Made by a program: the position numbers and the translations under genes. Source: Xylocopa sonorina (taxonomy: Eukaryota; Arthropoda; Insecta; Hymenoptera; Apidae). Taken from it: a stretch of 64,000 nt of DNA. Below, one piece after another: positions 59,130 through 64,000 of the stretch. Location of the stretch: positions 2,108,001 through 2,172,000 of the forward strand of contig NC_135203.1 of NCBI RefSeq assembly GCF_050948175.1, read 5' to 3'. Position 1 is the first letter of the stretch. Every line of letters starts with the position of its first letter. The notes under the pieces were generated by a model. The model was not told where the DNA came from. It did no database searches and was given only the letters and a program-made list of their open reading frames with translations.

Positions 59130-62100
59130 ATGAACGTGGGATCAGAGATATATTTTCGAGAAGTTAAAAAAAACTTTATTTACGGAAAGAGCATGTTTGC
59201 AGAGTACGCCAAGATTTTTCAAATCGTATTAGCGAACTGCAACCAAGTTCGCGACAATGAACTAAGTGGAATCAGAGATTTGATTTTACCAAGCAACGAA
59301 GACTGGCGTTGTCGTGTCTACTACAAGCTGGTTGAATTGCAGAGAGAATTTGACGCTGATATTTCAAATCAAAGGTAATAATGTACATTTAAAGTTATTT
59401 TATGCTTTCGTATCTCGACCTAGAATATTCCCGAAGAGCCGTACGAATCATTCATTAAATTTTAGTTTCATTGATGTGTACCGTTCGTAAATCGTGTCAA
59501 CAATACGAACATTGCTTTCCTTTCCTTCAATTTAAACTCTTAAATTATCACGATCGATCTGTTTCGATACTTTCACGGTTCAGTTTTATAAAAATACGCA
59601 CTCGTATCTGGATCCCAATTCTTGATCGCTGCCTTTGAATCGTAATGATTGTTCCATGCGATCAAAAATGTGCAAATCAAATTACCTAGTTGGCTTCTTT
59701 TCAATATCGATTGTACGCTTTGATTTCTCGACAAGCAGATAAAAACTATGATAGTATCGCAGAAGTAAGTAGAAGGCGCGGTGCAACCGTATCCGAATAT
59801 AATAATTGATGTATCGACGAGGCTAGATTGGAACCGGAAACCGAAGTAGAAGCGGAACCGAATGCGGAACGAAAGAAGAGAGATTGGGAATGGGAGCCAA
59901 AGAGGCAGGTGTACGGTTTAAAGGTTAAGAGTAGAGAGCATGGAAACGGAGAATCGGAGGAAGGATCGACGATTGAAACGCGGTTTCATCCGGGTTGGCG
60001 TGTTCGCGATATCTTGCTTGCTGCTGATGTTCTTCGAAAAGTTCAACCTTCTCCTACGTACTCGGACGAGGCAGAGATGCGTCGAGTGTTTGGACTTGTC
60101 TACGACGTTTTCAGATGTAAGTCGAGGAATTTTATCTATTATATAATATATAAATTTACTTATGCCGTTCCCTTTGTCTTTTCATATTCTCCAGACAAAA
60201 AGATATTCACCCGCGCTTTAGAGGATATCGGATTTTGGCGACATAACGCAGCCATCAAGGACCAAGAACGGATCGTTTGGTTATTGCTGTACGACATGCA
60301 GGGAAGGAAATTTGATAGGTCGCAATTCAAAACTTCCGCCTCTGAAGTACGCGAAAAACTTTTCAAGGTAAGATTTGAAATTTCTATATCTCTTTCTTTC
60401 TGTCGTTACTGAAACTCCAATATTGTACAATTATATTCGTGTTAGGATGCTGGATTAGCAGATATCGAGAACTCTCTTCTGGAGGTGAAGACCCACCTTG
60501 CTGCTAGTATCTCACGATTGCGTATCCGAAGTTCTGCCCTAAATCTCGGTAAATATTTTCATTTAATACGATGAGACTTCGATAGAGAAGGTACATATTG
60601 TCTAACCAAATAAAACATGTGCGTATTGTATTGTATATGTTATAAAACCTGAAAGATGAGTTGTTGCCAACTCATTTGCGCGTCATCGGAGGAATTGCTT
60701 GGGGTGAACAAGCTACGATCGCTTCGGGATGGATAAATACTGTAAAATTCACTAGCAAGGAAGAATTTCTGGAAGAAATGTCGAAACTGAAAATGGTTTA
60801 CTGCGAAAGCGTAACAGAGATGGAACTTGGTGAAAACGAGTACACATTCGATCCGATTTGCCCGAAGGTCGTCAATTTGCATGAAAATGCGCGAGAATTG
60901 TTGGCCGTTTCTAGTCTCGTTCATCATCATCGTTTCGTATTTCTAGTAAGTAATCGAGCAATTATATGAAAGTCTTCTTCGATAGGTCTTCGATAAACGA
61001 AAGATTATTTCCAAATGAATAGGAACGATCGCTGTGCTTGGGTGCAGCGGCATTGGTACAAGCTATCCGAGCGAGTCACCTTTGCGGTCCAGTCGTTTTA
61101 ACGCATTCTCTCGCACCTCGACATACAGGATATTTGGCCGGACTGCTAGCCGATATTGAACACGCTGGAACACTTTTGGCCTTTGGAGCTGGTGATCGTC
61201 GTTGTGAATACGAGTCGTACTTAAAAGATCTAGGCATTACGTTGCAACAATGTCACATTTTCTCCGAGAAGTATACCTCTTTCTCCCTCTCTCTATCTCA
61301 TATACTGCTAACTCTTAAGAAATTCGACAATAACGAGATTCTTACATTTGTGATTAGATACGCCTCTCATCTGGCAACAAACGAGTTAGAAAGAGCTACG
61401 GTAGTGCTTGCAATGCCATCGTGCAGCTATACCGGTGTCAGAGATATTGTCGACCTTGCGATAGCACGCGGTGGGGACATCGATCTGCTCGAATCGTTGA
61501 CGAACGTCTACGCCGAGACTGATGACGAAAACGAAAGAAACCATGACAATCGTGAGCAGTGGCAAACGTTTTTGGATGATCAAATGTCTACTCTGAAGTA
61601 TGCTTTAACCAGACCAAACGTGCAATTTCTTATATACGAGGTGCATACGATGTCACCTTCGGAGACTACGGAAATGATTCAGAAGGTAGTAGATTGCGTA
61701 AATCGGATGGCTGTAGAAAAATATAGTCGGGAGCTTCCGGTAAGACTTGAACAAGTTTATTGCTTCTACGTTACCTCCGTTCTAATAATAACTTGTAAAT
61801 AATAATAAATTTTGTTTATACTCGTAACTTCAAATGACATGATTTGCTTTGATTTTCTCGGTCGAAGAGGAAAGGCACTAAAGAATCGTCAAAATCGGCA
61901 ACAGTGGACGTAGAATTGCAAAGCTACGACCAGCCGTTTACACTTCCTTCGAACGTTACTGTAAGACGTATAGCCTGCGTGCACGCACTGTTCTTGATAC
62001 TTTGCGAAGTCGTTAAAAAATGATTTACCAAACGTTTCAAGATTCCCAACAGCGACCTTTTCGAGCTGGGTAACATTGACGATGTTTATGGAGAGAATAC

Positions 62101-63438
62101 TAGCTACATGCGAGACCCACGATGCTTTCTTGCAATAATAAAACGAAAGGAAATGATGCAATTCGACTCGCTGTTCATGATTAAAGTGGCAGAATCGAAG
62201 GGATTGTTCGGTAATCCAAGGGTACAACAGCTGTCAAAGCACGAATCCGTTTCCAATCGATCACCACGACGAACCACGCAGGCCAGTGCACGAAAGCAAC
62301 CAAAACGTGTCAAGGTTTGCTTCTTCCCTTTCTGTCCAACGTTCAACGATTTGCATCAAATAGCTATTATCTTTCCGTTTTTTTCGTCTGCACAGATCGA
62401 AATCGATCGAATAATGGCTCATACCTATTCCTCATTGTCGAGAAGCACACAAGAAAATCGAATTTGTCCGCGTCACGAACGATGCGCCAGTTGCGGAGAA
62501 ACAACTGAGTTACAGGTACTGAAAAGAAAAGAAGAAAACGTAATCATGTTCGGAACTAATCAATTTCATAATCGAGAAACGATGAATGAAACCGTATACG
62601 TTACCGTTCGAGTCGTATGAATAAAAACCTTTGAAAAAGTGTACGATATCGTGATAAAATCTATTTTTTAAGATTAATCTGGTTCTAGATTATAAAGAAA
62701 CTAATTTAGAGCTAGTCGATATGTTCAATTCGTAGCATTCCAATTTAATTGTGTGTGTTTAATTAACATTGTGCACACGCGCATAGGTATCGAAAAGTTT
62801 CAAGCTTGACGCTACAATATCGAGCTTTCTCATCTCTTCGTCGAATACCTGGCAAAAGCAGAAGAAAAGTGCAAACCAGCGAAAAGCAAGTAAGTACATA
62901 CAACTGCATAAAGTAATGTAACTGTATAAAATTCTCATCGCGCAATCATTTTATTGGCATTTATCTATGTTAGAACACGAGTCGCGAGCGACACGCTCGA
63001 TGTTAATACCACGATCTAAACTGTCCATCTTGCAAACAGAACCGAAACGAAAAGAAACTTGGTCCGTGTTAACCGACTACCTTAACGTCGAACCACTACA
63101 ACGGTAATTATTTTATATAGTTTTAATCTTCACGAAGTACCATGTCTTTGTCTGTATTTTATTATCGTTTTCGTCGAATCGTTCTTATAAATAGCAAAGA
63201 TTGGAGCCACGCTATTTCATCGAGTACTATATTGACGTCGCCCATTGTTGATAGAGCGGCGCGTCCTATTCCACTAGAAAGCATCAACATCGAGGATTAT
63301 GTGGAAACCGAGAACAAATATATCAAAGTGCCATCAAAAATGGGCCACCAATATTGGACGTCGAGCAAAACATCTCGACTTCTGCATCCGGTTGGCTCTC
63401 CGTCGAATGTGCTCGATTCGCTCTTTGATGTCGCCTAG
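59130..63438 (+). CDS. NSUN7-like protein (RNA m5C methyltransferase fold, probably diverged catalysis; about 897 aa)
   Basis: Exons: 59130-59374 (tentative), 59827-60116, 60195-60367, 60446-60548, 60656-60945, 61023-61270, 61358-61739, 61868-61960, 62042-62314, 62396-62515, 62787-62889, 62974-63103 and 63195-63438. All phases agree. Landmarks shared with NSUN7: WRVRDILLAADVLRKV, ERIVWLLLYDMQGRKFD, LPTHLRVIGG then SGWINTVKFTSKEEF, HHHRFVFLERSLCLGAAALV, ERATVVLAMPSCSYTGVRDI, and YMRDPRCFLAIIKRKE near the end. Active family members have a P-x-C-S-G motif and a T-C-S motif with the catalytic Cys; here they read PSCSYTG and EVHTMS, so the second Cys is missing. The last four exons form a basic, Ser-rich tail with no domain I recognise. 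The first exon fits only by phase; its acceptor partner at 59826 lacks a pyrimidine tract, so the true start may differ. An 88-bp piece of exon 2 recurs in both odorant receptor modules. Confidence 0.78.
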
Positions 63439-64000
63439 AAAGTTTACCACATTTTACAGGTATACGGCAAATCTCCAAGTTCTAGACCTTCCACAAATAT
63501 TCGGAAAAATATCTACATATTCATCTATCTGTGCGGGACCTAATAAAGTAGTACACATTCGGGTACCCCGTTACCTGTGCGGAATTAGTAAAGTAGCAGT
63601 AAAGAATTCAGTATATATATTTTGTCGGCAAGAATTCTGTAAATGATAATTAACAGAGGAATTGATAGTATACGGGTGATGATAGACTAACACCAATACA
63701 GAAGCACTGATTGACGTCCAGCAAATTTGAAGGGGCTTCGCCTAATGGCATCATTTTGTGTTAATCAACTAGTTTCGAATTAAAGTCACAGAAGGCGTTA
63801 GAATTCAACAGGCTTCTATGACTTTCCCTTGTACGAATGGTATTATGAATATTGTCGTACAAAGTTGTCCTAAACAAAAGAAAATTATATCGATGTTCTA
63901 TTCGCTACGTATCGAAGACTAAATTCAACGCAATCAATAAACAAGAGGTGATATAGAAAATGACTGCAAATCGAAGAGAGCATTAAATTTTTGAAGGATT
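63439..64000. other. Downstream flank of the NSUN7-like gene
   Basis: AT-rich; AATAAA-like signals near 63936. A 115-codon open frame overlapping the last NSUN7-like exon and running to 63646 is in a different frame and shows no known domain. No further gene seen before the window ends. Confidence 0.45.

Noticed and set aside
1..64000. CRISPR arrays, operons, tRNA and rRNA genes
   Set aside because: None seen; the sequence is animal nuclear DNA, and I found no cloverleaf with A and B boxes or rRNA-like stretch. A covariance-model scan would be needed to exclude tRNAs fully.

Overview
The window is an AT-rich stretch of insect nuclear DNA with short GT-AG introns. It most likely comes from a hymenopteran (bee-like) genome. 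The evidence is the set of gene families: an RR-type cuticular protein, a ZP-domain cuticle protein, two insect odorant receptors, an SLC17 transporter, AP-1 sigma, USP16/45 and NSUN7-like. Mariner and LINE fossils are also present. The order is an inference; the class Insecta is well supported by the odorant receptors and cuticle genes.

Layout from left to right. (1) <1-4022, minus strand: the 5' two thirds of a USP16/45 deubiquitinase, nine exons, running off the left edge. (2) 6.2-9.5 kb, plus: a long secreted cuticular protein with a chitin-binding RR domain. (3) 12.5-16.1 kb, minus: a complete nine-exon SLC17-family transporter. (4) 17.4-24.8 kb, plus: the AP-1 sigma subunit, with three shared coding exons and at least two alternative 45-nt terminal exons more than 4 kb downstream. 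(5) 27.0-45.5 kb: a rearranged block made of two copies of a roughly 6-7 kb module. Each copy holds a dispersed repeat, a decayed fragment of the parvin gene, an intact five-exon odorant receptor gene, and an 88-bp copy of an NSUN7-like exon. A decayed 5.6-kb non-LTR retrotransposon lies between the copies, and a transposon with long terminal inverted repeats sits in the first copy only. (6) 46.6-56.5 kb, plus: a ZP-domain, furin-processed, membrane-anchored cuticle protein with a putative TATA promoter and a first intron of about 6.3 kb that carries a dead mariner. (7) 59.1-63.4 kb, plus: an NSUN7-like gene of the RNA m5C methyltransferase fold whose expected catalytic motif is altered. It appears to be the parent of the short fragments in the odorant receptor modules.

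Exon boundaries were chosen by hand from GT-AG sites. For every multi-exon gene reading phases were checked across all junctions, and full in-frame proteins resulted: USP at least 667 aa (partial), cuticular protein 720, SLC17 525, AP-1 sigma 156, odorant receptors 396 each, ZP protein 665, NSUN7-like 897 if its first exon is right.

The most interesting structure is the odorant receptor block. Both receptors look functional, while everything that travels with them (parvin and NSUN7 fragments) is broken. This suggests that a receptor gene was duplicated together with pieces of unrelated neighbours.
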